In this document: in pieces, positions 41,742 through 55,895 of the stretch | How the letters are laid out: the number at the start of each line of letters is the position of its first letter | Position numbering within the stretch: position 1 is the stretch's first letter | Source: UBA1756 sp045130235 | GTDB taxonomy: Bacteria; Bacteroidota; Bacteroidia; Bacteroidales; WCHB1-69 | Reading direction: 5' to 3' | DNA: 64,000 nucleotides | Assembly (NCBI GenBank): GCA_045130235.1 | Contig: JBGUPJ010000027.1 | Location: 1-64,000 of the forward strand | The notes under the pieces: model-generated | What the model saw: the letters and a program-made list of their open reading frames with translations, nothing else | What the model was told of the DNA's origin: nothing | Database searches by the model: none | Translations under genes and position numbers: made by a program

Positions 41742-42851
41742 ATGAGAAAGCAAGTTATACTATTGACCATATTTATTATTAGCACATGTACAGTCCCAGC
41801 GCAACAGTTTGTCATTGTAGATACTGTCTGTGCCAACAAGGATCGCTGCAAATTATTTGCCGATGGTGATTTCTGGTTCTCTCGCAACATCCATGACGAC
41901 GAGGTCCCCTGCAGGAAGTGGGATGACGGGAAAACATTCCTCTATTGCACCGATATTGACACTGCAAAATTCAGATACGAGTACAACAGTTCCCAATGCA
42001 CAAGATTGGTCGTCATCCGGAAAAGACGGGTCAGCTTTGTGGATTTTGTCGCACGTCCGTACTACATAGACACGTTGCGTGAAGGCAAAACTTTTGATGT
42101 TTCGCAGCAGCGCGACATCCCGGCGTTCACCTACCAGTCGGCCGATGCCCCCGAGTTGCAGTCGCTGCGGCTGAAGTACAACTTGGATTCTGTGGCCGGT
42201 ACGGGAGATGAGGTGACCCGGATACTGAATGTGCTGCATTGGGTGCATCAGACAATCCGGCACAATGGTAGCGCCGGATTGCCCCCAACAGCGAGGAATG
42301 CGGAGACGATTGCCAAATATGCCCAAAAGAGAGGGGTGAACTGCCGCGGTTTGGCGCTCTTTGCCAACGAATGCTACTTGGCGTTAGGCATCCGCTCGCG
42401 TGTGGTCACCTGCATGCCCCGGAATTACTACGACGATTGCCATGTCATCAACGAAGTCTATTCTGCGCAGTTGGGCAAATGGCTGTGGATCGACCCCACC
42501 AACGAGGCCTACGTGATGGATGATAACCAGCAGATGCTCAGCATCTTTGAGGTGCGTGAGCGGATTATCCAAGACCAGCCGATCGTACTCAATGCGGAGG
42601 CCAATTGGAACAATCAGTATCAAGTTCGCAAGGAGTATTATTTGGATGAATACATGGCCAAGAATCTCTTCTATCTCTCGTACATCCTTCACTCCTCGTA
42701 TGGTGCCGACTCCCGCACATCGGGAAATACGATAGAGTTTTTGAGACTTGAACCCCTGGAAGTGGAGCAAGGAAAGGATGTGCGGATGAACCAATTCAAC
42801 AAGTTCACATTACGAGAATACTCCACCAACAATCCCCAATTGTTGCGATAG
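41742..42851 (+). CDS. Secreted transglutaminase-like protein
   Basis: The 369-residue protein has a signal peptide (LLTIFIISTCTVPAQQ) and an N-terminal beta region (about 20-115). The transglutaminase-like core has the triad Cys in GVNCRGLALFANEC (about 201), His in CHVINEVY (about 233) and Asp in LWIDPTN (about 250). In bacteria this fold usually acts as a cysteine protease or peptide hydrolase rather than a crosslinker. It stands alone, downstream of its own promoter, in an accessory-looking region. Substrate unknown. Confidence 0.85.
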   Translation: MRKQVILLTIFIISTCTVPAQQFVIVDTVCANKDRCKLFADGDFWFSRNIHDDEVPCRKWDDGKTFLYCTDIDTAKFRYEYNSSQCTRLVVIRKRRVSFVDFVARPYYIDTLREGKTFDVSQQRDIPAFTYQSADAPELQSLRLKYNLDSVAGTGDEVTRILNVLHWVHQTIRHNGSAGLPPTARNAETIAKYAQKRGVNCRGLALFANECYLALGIRSRVVTCMPRNYYDDCHVINEVYSAQLGKWLWIDPTNEAYVMDDNQQMLSIFEVRERIIQDQPIVLNAEANWNNQYQVRKEYYLDEYMAKNLFYLSYILHSSYGADSRTSGNTIEFLRLEPLEVEQGKDVRMNQFNKFTLREYSTNNPQLLR

Positions 42852-42858
42852 CGGGAAA

Positions 42859-42901
42859 CAGTTGAGAGTTGAGAGTTAATAGTTAATAGTTAATAATTGG
42901 G
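42859..42901. repeat. 7-bp-period degenerate repeat (GAGTTAA/TAGTTAA type)
   Basis: Six tandem heptamers (CAGTTGA, GAGTTGA, GAGTTAA, TAGTTAA twice, TAATTGG) shortly after the transglutaminase-like gene. Confidence 0.8.
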
Positions 42902-42989
42902 CAGGATGGGGTCGGGATTCCGTTCCCTCCTGCCGGACGGTTTGCCGCGGAAGAACCGGGAGGAGGGATATAAATTCAAATAAAAGTTG

Positions 42990-42997
42990 TACCTTTG
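42990..42997 (+). promoter_or_regulatory. -7 promoter box TACCTTTG
   Basis: TACCTTTGCCGCG, leader about 33 nt to ATG 43037. Confidence 0.6.
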
Positions 42998-43036
42998 CCG
43001 CGTTGTTCGTAACAAAGACCATCAAGATCGGGCAAC

Positions 43037-43735
43037 ATGGTTATTATGAAACAATCTATTTTTACAACATTACTCTTTGTACTGATTGCCGTATGCAATG
43101 CTCAGGATATTATTGTCACCACAGATTCAAAAAAAATAGAGGCCAAAATCCTGGAAATTTCCGAAACGGATGTAAAATACAAGGAGTTGGACAATTTGGA
43201 AGGACCCACTTTTGTGTTACCTACTCAAAAAGTAGTTTCTATTATCTATGCCAATGGCAAAGTATCGCTTTTCCAAGAAACGGCATCAATTGATGAAACG
43301 AATCAGAACACAGAACCAGAGTATGGCTTCCTCACACGTTTGGGAGAGAAATACACCTATCAAGGTCGAGTGATGAGCAGTGATGTATATGCCAACTTCT
43401 TGAGGGATAATTGTCCAAGTGCCTTTCAAGTCTACCATCAAGGACATATCATAGCCTATTCGGGATGGATACTCTTGTCAGCTGCTATTGGCATGGAAAT
43501 CGGAAGTCTTATTGGTGTGGCTATTGCGGGAGGAGATTTTTCTTATGCAATGCCATGGATGTACTGTGCTCTCGGGTTCACAGCTGTGAGCGTACCTCTA
43601 TTTATCGTTGGGTATAATAAAATGCACAAAAGTGTGGATGTTTTCAATCAAGATTGCATCCACTCCAACCGCACGCAAAGCTATTGGAGTATTGGAGCCA
43701 GCAAAAATGGCATTGGATTGGTGTTGAATTTCTAG
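43037..43735 (+). CDS. Hypothetical membrane protein with signal peptide
   Basis: The 232-residue protein (ATG 43037, or 43046 which begins directly with MKQSIFTTLLFVL) has a signal peptide ending CNAQ. A short beta domain (IIVTTDSKKIEAKILEISET, VLPTQKVVSIIYANG) follows, as in Bacteroidota proteins that begin with a small repeat of 'I.tkdG..i.akI.eI....I.Yk....' type. Two transmembrane segments follow (about 140-165 and 175-195), then a polar tail. No function is known. It has its own promoter. Confidence 0.7.
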   Translation: MVIMKQSIFTTLLFVLIAVCNAQDIIVTTDSKKIEAKILEISETDVKYKELDNLEGPTFVLPTQKVVSIIYANGKVSLFQETASIDETNQNTEPEYGFLTRLGEKYTYQGRVMSSDVYANFLRDNCPSAFQVYHQGHIIAYSGWILLSAAIGMEIGSLIGVAIAGGDFSYAMPWMYCALGFTAVSVPLFIVGYNKMHKSVDVFNQDCIHSNRTQSYWSIGASKNGIGLVLNF

Positions 43736-43792
43736 TACTTTCTGCGGCATCTAATTTGATTGCTCTGCCGCGAAAATACAACAAATTCCTCA

Positions 43793-43826
43793 CTTTTAAC
43801 TTTTAACTCTTCACTTTTAACTAATC
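43793..43826. repeat. 7-bp-period degenerate repeat (CTTTTAA type)
   Basis: Five tandem heptamers (CTTTTAA twice, CTCTTCA, CTTTTAA, CTAATCA), immediately followed by the multi-hairpin element. Confidence 0.7.
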
Positions 43827-44006
43827 AAGGGATTAAAGATCCCTTCGCTGCCGCGGGCGGCCTAGCATCGCAGCCATCATAGTCCTGCGGAGCAGGACTA
43901 TCTTCTGATAATCAGCCCCTCCTTACGATAGCAAGCTGTCGCCGGAGAGGCTGATTATCAAAAAAAGGAGTGAAGCTATGCTTCACTCCTCTGATGGCTG
44001 CGATGC
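43827..44006. other. Multi-hairpin element: outer 15-bp arms enclosing three hairpins
   Basis: Perfect inverted arms GCATCGCAGCCATCA (43865-43879) and TGATGGCTGCGATGC (43992-44006) enclose three hairpins. H1 is 43879-43901 (10-bp perfect stem, loop GGA). H2 is 43906-43960 (12-bp perfect outer stem TGATAATCAGCC with a further inner stem). H3 is 43966-43990 (11-bp perfect stem, loop TAT). Two more small stem-loops precede: 43827-43845 and 43850-43861. The right arm ends exactly at the 3' end of tRNA-Ser. There is no ORF. It may be a REP/MITE-like mobile repeat or a structured RNA. Confidence 0.7.
43960..43990 (-). terminator. Rho-independent terminator of tRNA-Ser
   Basis: Reverse strand: perfect 11-bp stem AGGAGTGAAGC / GCTTCACTCCT with a 3-nt loop followed by seven T. 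It lies 16 nt after the tRNA 3' end and forms hairpin H3 of the larger element. Confidence 0.85.
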
Positions 44007-44090
44007 GGAGAGTGAGGGATTCGAACCCCCGGACCCGTGAAGGTCAACGGTTTTCAAGACCGCCGCGATCGACCACTCTGCCAACTCTCC
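44006..44090 (-). tRNA. tRNA-Ser (anticodon UGA)
   Basis: The 85-nt cloverleaf has acceptor stem GGAGAGT/ACTCTCC with discriminator G, D-arm, anticodon loop CTTGAAA with TGA at 44054-44056, a long variable arm typical of serine tRNA, and the T-arm GGGGGTTCGAATCCCTC. CCA is not encoded. Its 3' end abuts the right arm of the multi-hairpin element. Confidence 0.95.
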
Positions 44091-44173
44091 GCTGCAAAAA
44101 TACAACTTTTTTCCGCTCCCCATACACCCCACCAAAAAATTTTTATTCCCGCCTTTTATTCAATATTTTATCA

Positions 44174-44181
44174 TACCTTTG
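44174..44181 (+). promoter_or_regulatory. -7 promoter box TACCTTTG for pckA
   Basis: TACCTTTGCAAAG, leader about 50 nt, divergent from tRNA-Ser. Confidence 0.6.
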
Positions 44182-44238
44182 CAAAGAAAATAACATCTTT
44201 CTATTCATTTTGTAATTAATTATAAATCAATTTTATAC

Positions 44239-45861
<1,623 letters not shown>

Positions 45862-45887
45862 ATCATTCATATTTAATAAAATAAACC

Positions 45888-46793
45888 ATGCCCTTCCCAA
45901 AATCCACCCGCATCATCAAAACCGACTTCCTCCGCACAGGCTTCGGCGAAGAAGACATCACCGAACAGCAATATACAGAAGCGGAGATCAACTATAATGA
46001 AGCTGGTAAAATACTGACCGAAAAACATTTCAACAGCGATGGCAGCATTGAAAGCGCCGTTGAGAATGAGTACGACGCACAGGGAAATCCTATTGCATCC
46101 GCCCAGTATGATGAGAGCGGCGAGCTGTGCCAACGCAACCTTTTCACCTACGATGAGGATGGCAAAATGCTGAAAAAGAGCTGCTTCTATGGAGAAGGAT
46201 CACCCGAATTTTCCACTCATTATATATATGAGAATGGTCTGCTGGTGCGGGAGGACTCGTATAATGAAGAGGATTTCGACTACACCGAAAAGGCATACGA
46301 GTATGACGAGAAGGGCAGACGAATCGTGACCGTGGAATATGATGAGGAGGGCAAGATTCTGTATCGCACTACAGATGAGTATGATGATGATGACCAGCTC
46401 ACGCAACGGCTGCGCGAGGAGCCTCAGGAGCATGACAGTCGCACCTTTGTGTATGCCTACGACGAACAAGGAAACAAGGTCAAAGAACTCACCTACAACT
46501 ACGGTGGCAAGCTCATCGCCAAGTCGTATTTCACATACGATGCTGAAGGCAGAATGACCGAGCAGGAGGATGAAAATCTTGACGCATACCGCCGTACGAC
46601 CTACGAGTATGAGGGGGATAAGTGCATGAAGGTGACCCTCTTGGATAAAGACGAGGCTAAAGTGGGATGGACAGAATACGAGTATGACGAGCGAGGCAAT
46701 GTGGCGATGCTCAAAAGCTATATCCGCGACGAGGTGCGGCCCGACTACCACCGCTCTGCCACCTGGATTCAGTACGAAAACGAATGGCTATAA
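45888..46793 (+). CDS. YD-repeat-like (RHS-type) protein without signal peptide
   Basis: The 301-residue acidic protein is built of about ten imperfect repeats of roughly 20-25 residues centred on YDExGN/K (NEYDAQGNPIASAQYDESGE, AYEYDEKGRRIVTVEYDEEG, AYDEQGNKVKELTYN, YEYDERGNVAMLKS). These are RHS/YD-type beta repeats that usually form shells or extended beta structures, but there is no signal peptide, RHS core or toxin tip here. It is probably cytoplasmic. It lies 3 bp before the membrane-protein gene, so the two may act together. Function unknown. Confidence 0.75.
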   Translation: MPFPKSTRIIKTDFLRTGFGEEDITEQQYTEAEINYNEAGKILTEKHFNSDGSIESAVENEYDAQGNPIASAQYDESGELCQRNLFTYDEDGKMLKKSCFYGEGSPEFSTHYIYENGLLVREDSYNEEDFDYTEKAYEYDEKGRRIVTVEYDEEGKILYRTTDEYDDDDQLTQRLREEPQEHDSRTFVYAYDEQGNKVKELTYNYGGKLIAKSYFTYDAEGRMTEQEDENLDAYRRTTYEYEGDKCMKVTLLDKDEAKVGWTEYEYDERGNVAMLKSYIRDEVRPDYHRSATWIQYENEWL

Positions 46794-46796
46794 AGA

Positions 46797-47417
46797 ATGG
46801 AAGACACTGGCAAAAAGCATGTTAGATCCAAGTTTTGGTTAGGTTTTTCCATCGGGCTGATGGCCGGATTGGTATTTGCTGTGGTGTTTTATTTTGTTGA
46901 TAAATCACTGAACGGCCCCATCCAGCTTCTGGTGTCGCCCCCAGCCTCAGAATCTGCTATGACAGAGGAAAAGACCGCTGAAGAAGAACCTGCTAATCAG
47001 TATGTTGGGAAAACGTTGGTGAGGAACACCTCCACGGCGAACCGCTCCGACAAAGACTCCACCAACCTCCTCGTTGAAGACTCCACATTAATAGATGACG
47101 AGTTCACCCTCGACCAGACCGACGGCACCGAACAGGTTTACCAAGATCAATGTCTCGCACAGCGCACAGTCACCGTAAAAAGCGAAGCAGGAACGCCCTC
47201 GATAACCGCATTTGAGGTGGAGGAATGGAGCGAGCTGGCGAAGAACAAAATTTCCTATTTTAGAAAAGGTAACATTTTAAAAATTAAAGGATTAAAAATT
47301 CAGGACATTAAAATCATCTTCCACAAAGATGAATACTATATTGAATATAATGAGCGATATTACTCCATACCGGAGAATGAAAAATACCGTCCTCTCGTAT
47401 CCACCAAGCTCCCATAA
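46797..47417 (+). CDS. Single-pass membrane protein of unknown function
   Basis: The 206-residue protein has a basic N-terminus, one transmembrane segment (about 13-35; WLGFSIGLMAGLVFAVVFYF), an acidic low-complexity stretch (about 50-120) and a C-terminal domain of about 60 residues with the strand pattern ILKIKGLKIQDIKIIFHKDE and a tyrosine-rich end. It is inserted between a YD-repeat gene and an LTA-synthase-like gene, whose start overlaps its stop by one base (TAATG). It may be an envelope partner of that enzyme; this is inference. Confidence 0.7.
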   Translation: MEDTGKKHVRSKFWLGFSIGLMAGLVFAVVFYFVDKSLNGPIQLLVSPPASESAMTEEKTAEEEPANQYVGKTLVRNTSTANRSDKDSTNLLVEDSTLIDDEFTLDQTDGTEQVYQDQCLAQRTVTVKSEAGTPSITAFEVEEWSELAKNKISYFRKGNILKIKGLKIQDIKIIFHKDEYYIEYNERYYSIPENEKYRPLVSTKLP

Positions 47418-49315
47418 TGCCCTGTAATACTAAAATAAAAATCAATCAGGGAATAAAAAATTACCTGCTCCGAATCGGCAAATACCTGCTGCTGATCTTC
47501 AGCCTCTTTGCGGTGGAGCGCCTGGTTTTTCTGCTCACTTACCACTCGCATTGTCCCGAAATGGGACTGCTTGACATTTTTCGGACCTACTATCATGCCC
47601 TTCACTTGGATATTTCGACGGCAGCGTATATGTTCGCCATCCCATTCATCCTCTTCACCTTACAACTCATCATCCAGCCCAAATGGCTTGACCGCATACT
47701 GCACATATACACGGGTATCCTCCTCTTCATCATCGTTTTTTCAGCCATTGGCAATCTATTTTTATACGATGAATGGAGTACGAAAATCAATTATAAAATA
47801 TGGTATTATCTGAGCAAACCTTCTGAGGTCGTCCGTACGGCAACATGGGCACAACTTATTGGCGGAAGTCTGTCTGGCATAGCGCTCGTAGCAGGACTTT
47901 TCTGGCTATATATCAAAGTGTTAGCAAAACCCACCATAGAAAAAATCAACCGGTTCTATTGGCAGACCGCCAGTATTCTCGTGGCGGGTGCTTTTTTGAT
48001 TTTCGTTGGAATGAGAGGGAAAATCACCGGAATCCCCATTTCGCAAAGCAGCGCTTATTTTTCACAACATCAACTGTTGAACGATGCCGCCACCAACACC
48101 CAATGGCATCTGATGAAAACCACCATCCGTTTTTACAAATCCAACAAGTATAATCTCTATGCCTGCATGGATTCGCAAAAAGCAAAAAAAATCGTGCAAC
48201 AGCTTTACATTCCAGAGAAAGACACCTGCATTTATGTACTCAAGGAGAATCGTCCTAATGTGGTATTGATCATTTTGGAAAGCTGGTCAGCCGATATGAT
48301 AGAGAGTTTGGGAGGGAAGGCAGGCATCACTCCAAATTTCAAAAAATTAGAGGAAGAAGGGCTGCTATTCACACAAGTGTACGCGGCTGGAAGAAGGTCT
48401 CAGGAGGGCATTTCCGCCATTGTCAGTGGCTTCCCACCCATCCCCATCAACTCGGTCACCGATAACTTTGAGAAATACCACTCGTTACCCAGCGTCGCCA
48501 AATCATTGAAAAGAGAAGGTTACAACACCTCCTTCTATTTTGGTGGCGATCTCAATTACGGCAACCTCCGCGCCTACCTGATGGGAATGCAGTTTGACCA
48601 CATCATCGATGAAAAAGACTTCCCCCACAGCACCCCACACGGGAAACTATCCATATACGACGAACACTCCCTCACCCGGCAGCTCAACGAGCTACACAAC
48701 TGCCATCAGCCTTTCTTCTCAGCCCTCTTCACTGCCAGCTCCCACTCGCCTTACGATGTGCCCACCACCGCCGGCACTTTAGACTGGGATGTAGCTCAGC
48801 TCCCCTTCCTCAACTCCGTCCACTATGCCGACTGGGCATTGGGAAAATATTTTGAGAAAGCCAAAAAGGAAGGCTGGTACGACAACACCCTTTTCATACT
48901 CGTAGCCGACCACAGTCATGAGACATACAAGCAGTGGAACTGCCATGATGCAGGCTTCCAACACATCCCCATGTTATGGCTGGGAGGTGCGCTAAAAGAA
49001 GAGTTCCGTGGACAACACATTGACAAGTTATGCAGCTACATTGACCTGTCTTTCACCCTGCTCCACCAATTGAATATCAGCACGGATGAATACCACTGGA
49101 GCAATGACATCCTCAATCCCTATACCCCTCAGTTCAGTCCTTTCCTCAACTATTGCGGTATCGGATGGGTCACCCCTCAAGGTTCTTTCAGCTATGACGT
49201 TGAACGAAACGCTGTTTACCGCCGCACCATTGAGGATGAAGAAATCTACCAACGAGAGTTCCAAACCGCCAAAGCCTTCCTTCAAGAGCTGTATCAAACT
49301 TATTTAGACTTATGA
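47417..49315 (+). CDS. LTA synthase-family membrane sulfatase/phosphoglycerol transferase-like enzyme
   Basis: The 632-residue protein has five N-terminal transmembrane helices (about 15-205) and an extracytoplasmic alkaline-phosphatase-superfamily domain. Metal/active-site segments seen are VVLIILESWSADMIE, GRRSQEGISAIVSGFP (Ser where Thr or Ser nucleophiles occur), and LVADHSHETY with the C-terminal metal His. Relatives transfer phosphoglycerol or phosphoethanolamine to envelope glycans or lipids. In Gram-negative bacteria the acceptor is usually unknown. It overlaps hydF by 4 bp. Overlap with both neighbours indicates one operon. Confidence 0.85.
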   Translation: MPCNTKIKINQGIKNYLLRIGKYLLLIFSLFAVERLVFLLTYHSHCPEMGLLDIFRTYYHALHLDISTAAYMFAIPFILFTLQLIIQPKWLDRILHIYTGILLFIIVFSAIGNLFLYDEWSTKINYKIWYYLSKPSEVVRTATWAQLIGGSLSGIALVAGLFWLYIKVLAKPTIEKINRFYWQTASILVAGAFLIFVGMRGKITGIPISQSSAYFSQHQLLNDAATNTQWHLMKTTIRFYKSNKYNLYACMDSQKAKKIVQQLYIPEKDTCIYVLKENRPNVVLIILESWSADMIESLGGKAGITPNFKKLEEEGLLFTQVYAAGRRSQEGISAIVSGFPPIPINSVTDNFEKYHSLPSVAKSLKREGYNTSFYFGGDLNYGNLRAYLMGMQFDHIIDEKDFPHSTPHGKLSIYDEHSLTRQLNELHNCHQPFFSALFTASSHSPYDVPTTAGTLDWDVAQLPFLNSVHYADWALGKYFEKAKKEGWYDNTLFILVADHSHETYKQWNCHDAGFQHIPMLWLGGALKEEFRGQHIDKLCSYIDLSFTLLHQLNISTDEYHWSNDILNPYTPQFSPFLNYCGIGWVTPQGSFSYDVERNAVYRRTIEDEEIYQREFQTAKAFLQELYQTYLDL

Positions 49316-50502
49316 GCAATCTGCAACGTATTTTCATCGGCATTTTCGGCAGGCGCAACCAAGGGAAAAGCGCCCTCATCAACGCTATCGCCGGACAAGA
49401 CATCGCCATCGTGTCGGAGGTGGCCGGCACCACCACCGACCCCGTCAAGAAAACTATCGAGATTCTCGGCATTGGCCCTGTCGTGCTGGTGGACACCGCC
49501 GGCATCGACGACAACGGCACCGACATCGGACAACAGCGGGTGCGCAGCTCACTGAATATGCTGCCCGCCATCGACCTCGCCATACTGGTCATCAGCGACA
49601 ATGCCATTACTTCTGAAGATACCAGCCTCATCGGACAGTTCAAGGAGGCCAACATTCCCTTTGTTATCGCACACAACAAGAGCGACTTACAACCCATCTC
49701 GCCCGATTTTGCCGAACAGCTCGCACTGTACGCGGGACCCGTAGTAGAATGCAGCGCAGTACAAAAGGAGGGTATTGAGCAGCTTATCAATGCGATAGCG
49801 GCAGTCCTGCCACACGACACGGTGGAGGAAGAATCGCTCACCGGCGGCATCGTGCAGCCGGGTGAAACGGTGCTGCTGGTGATGCCGCAGGACTCTGAAG
49901 CCCCGGCCGGACGGCTCATCCGCCCGCAGGTGCAGCTTATCCGCGACCTGCTCGACCACCATGCCGTTGCCATCGCCCTGCAGCCAGAAGAATTGGCTGG
50001 CTTTTTGCTAACACACACACCTGCTCTCGTCATCACCGACAGCCAGGTGTTTGCCGCCGTGGCTCCGCAGATCCCACAGAGCATTCCGCTCACCAGCTTC
50101 AGCATCGTGCTGGCCCGCTCGAAAGGACATTTCGAATTGTACCTCCACGACACGCCCCAAATCAGTCGGCTGCACGAGGGCGACCGCGTGCTCATCATGG
50201 AGTCGTGTACGCACACCTCTTCTTGCGATGACATCGGGCGGCACAAACTACCCAAGCTACTTCAGAAATGCGCGGGCTGCCAGCTGCAATTTGACTTTGT
50301 GGCGGCTCTCGACCCACTACCCGACAACCTCTCGCAATATGCCCTCGCCGTGCAGTGCGGCGGCTGCATGGTCACCCGCCGGCAGCTATGGAACCGCGTA
50401 GAAGCCGTACACCGTAACGGCGTGCCCGTCACCAACTACGGCATGGCCATTGCCTACGCCACCGGCATTTTCGACCGGGTGACCGCACCTTTCCGACATT
50501 AA
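49312..50502 (+). CDS. hydF: [FeFe]-hydrogenase H-cluster maturation GTPase HydF
   Basis: The 396-residue protein has an N-terminal GTPase domain (P-loop GRRNQGKS at 13-20, switch with VAGTTTDPV, DTAGIDD, NKSD), a dimerisation domain, and a C-terminal [4Fe-4S] domain with ESCTHTSSC (CxH ligand) and QCGGCMVTR. HydF is the scaffold that receives the diiron subcluster from HydG and HydE and loads it into HydA. The other maturases and the hydrogenase are not in this window. Its presence is good evidence for anaerobic hydrogen metabolism. The start overlaps the preceding gene as ATGA. Confidence 0.96.
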   Translation: MSNLQRIFIGIFGRRNQGKSALINAIAGQDIAIVSEVAGTTTDPVKKTIEILGIGPVVLVDTAGIDDNGTDIGQQRVRSSLNMLPAIDLAILVISDNAITSEDTSLIGQFKEANIPFVIAHNKSDLQPISPDFAEQLALYAGPVVECSAVQKEGIEQLINAIAAVLPHDTVEEESLTGGIVQPGETVLLVMPQDSEAPAGRLIRPQVQLIRDLLDHHAVAIALQPEELAGFLLTHTPALVITDSQVFAAVAPQIPQSIPLTSFSIVLARSKGHFELYLHDTPQISRLHEGDRVLIMESCTHTSSCDDIGRHKLPKLLQKCAGCQLQFDFVAALDPLPDNLSQYALAVQCGGCMVTRRQLWNRVEAVHRNGVPVTNYGMAIAYATGIFDRVTAPFRH

Positions 50503-50548
50503 TCCTCAAACCTACCATAAAACAAGAAAGTTATTAGCAATCAACAAT

Positions 50549-51439
50549 ATGAAAATAGCCATTTACAGCCGTCACACCACTAAAGAAGGGGATGATTTCA
50601 TCGGCCAGGTCATCCACTTCCTGCTGGAGAAAGCCACAGACGTGTCTGCGTTCCACACCCTGCCGTCCCTGCTCAACGAAACCGTGCGGAGCCGACTTTC
50701 AGCCACCTTTTCGCAACAACAAGAGCTGGCAGCCCTTCGTCCCGACTTCCTGTTCTCCATCGGTGGCGACGGCACCTTCATCGATGCCGCCAACCTTGTG
50801 GGCGACTCCGGCATCCCCATCCTCGGCATCAACACAGGCCGCATCGGCTTCCTCACCAATGTCAACCGCAACAATTTCCAAGAAGCTTATAACTTTTTAC
50901 AAAAATCTGATTATCAAATAGAAAAAAGAAGTCTATTACAAATTACGAGCGACAACAGTGATACTCTTCCAGCCTCCTTCGCCCTCAACGACCTCTCCAT
51001 CCATCCCCACGGCGATTCCATCAATGCGATACATGTGATGGCCAACGGAGAGCACCTGAACACCTACTGGGGCGACGGCCTGATCATGGCAACTCCCACT
51101 GGCTCCACCGCCTACTCGCTCAGCTGCGGCGGCCCCATCCTCGTGCCCTCTGCCAACGTGATGGTGCTTACCCCCATAGCCTCTCACAGTCTGACTGTGC
51201 GCCCCATCGTTTTACCCACCGATAACGAGTTGAAAATCAAAGTAGAAAGCCGTTCCCATCGGTTCATCCTCTCGGTCGATTCACACAGAATCACCATGAA
51301 CGATGATGTCACCCTCACCGTGAGCCGCGCTCCTTACACCATCGCCACCATCCGCCTCCCCAATGCCGACTTCTACTCCGTCATCCGCGAGAAGCTGCTG
51401 TGGGGACTTGACAAACGCAATTTCCATGATCATGAATAA
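50549..51439 (+). CDS. nadK: NAD kinase
   Basis: The 296-residue protein has the kinase motif IGGDGTF at residues 71-77, GINTGRIGFLTN, and the C-terminal GDGLIMATPTGSTAYSLSCGGPI. It phosphorylates NAD to NADP with ATP or polyphosphate. It lies 46 bp after hydF and overlaps the flavin reductase start by a few bases. Confidence 0.96.
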   Translation: MKIAIYSRHTTKEGDDFIGQVIHFLLEKATDVSAFHTLPSLLNETVRSRLSATFSQQQELAALRPDFLFSIGGDGTFIDAANLVGDSGIPILGINTGRIGFLTNVNRNNFQEAYNFLQKSDYQIEKRSLLQITSDNSDTLPASFALNDLSIHPHGDSINAIHVMANGEHLNTYWGDGLIMATPTGSTAYSLSCGGPILVPSANVMVLTPIASHSLTVRPIVLPTDNELKIKVESRSHRFILSVDSHRITMNDDVTLTVSRAPYTIATIRLPNADFYSVIREKLLWGLDKRNFHDHE

Positions 51440-52031
51440 AAAGAACCCGACCAAACGCCAGCTGAAAGCCGGCAACCTGCTCAACCCGACCCCAGTGGTG
51501 ATGGTGAGCTGCGGCGAAACGCCCGACGAGTACAACATTATCACCGTAGCCTGGTGCGGCACCGTGTGCAGCGACCCTCCGATGTGCTACATCTCCGTGC
51601 GACCGGAACGCCACTCCTACCCCATCCTCAAAGAACGAAAAGAATTTGTCATCAACCTCGTCAGCACCGAGCTGGCTGAACGCACGGATTGGTGCGGCGT
51701 GCGCTCCGGCAAGAAATTCAACAAATTCCTCGAAACCGACCTCACACCTGTAAGAGGCAGTGCGGTGAAAGCCCCTATGATATTCGAATCCCCAGTAAAT
51801 TTGGAATGTGTTGTAAAACAGGTCATTCCGCTCGGAACACACGATATGTTCCTGGCTGAAATCGTGGCCGTTCACGCCAACGAATCCCTCTTTGACCCCC
51901 AAAGCGGCGCCATGCGATTAGAACGCGCCCATCTGGTAAGCTACTCCAATGGTCACTACTACGAACTGGGCAAGATTATTGGGAAGTTTGGTTTCTCGGT
52001 AGAAAAGAAAAACAAAGCCCAATCACGCTGA
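51426..52031 (+). CDS. Flavin reductase-family FMN-binding protein
   Basis: The protein (about 200 residues) belongs to the flavin reductase-like split-barrel family: LLNPTPVVMVSCGETPDEYNIITVAWCGTVCSDPP, then ISVRPERHSYPILKER and FVINLVSTELA. Members bind FMN and use NAD(P)H. Start choice: ATG 51426 or 51432, both just before the nadK TAA. The longer frame from 51363 would overlap nadK widely and add unrelated residues. Co-translation with nadK suits an NADPH-linked redox role, but the partner is unknown. Confidence 0.85.
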   Translation: MIMNKKNPTKRQLKAGNLLNPTPVVMVSCGETPDEYNIITVAWCGTVCSDPPMCYISVRPERHSYPILKERKEFVINLVSTELAERTDWCGVRSGKKFNKFLETDLTPVRGSAVKAPMIFESPVNLECVVKQVIPLGTHDMFLAEIVAVHANESLFDPQSGAMRLERAHLVSYSNGHYYELGKIIGKFGFSVEKKNKAQSR

Positions 52032-52051
52032 CAAGATACCACTTTTTTTTG

Positions 52052-52059
52052 TATCTTTG
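52052..52059 (+). promoter_or_regulatory. -7 promoter box TATCTTTG for secA
   Basis: TATCTTTGCCGCG after an eight-T run; leader about 28 nt. Confidence 0.65.
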
Positions 52060-52093
52060 CCGCGTTTTATATAAAATGGAGATTTATTAAATT

Positions 52094-55882
<3,789 letters not shown>

Positions 55883-55895
55883 TCCGTTCGTCCAT

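Noticed and set aside
43970..44215. Open frame of 81 codons crossing the tRNA-Ser locus
   Set aside because: It runs antisense through a well-formed tRNA and its terminator hairpin and has no domain or promoter.
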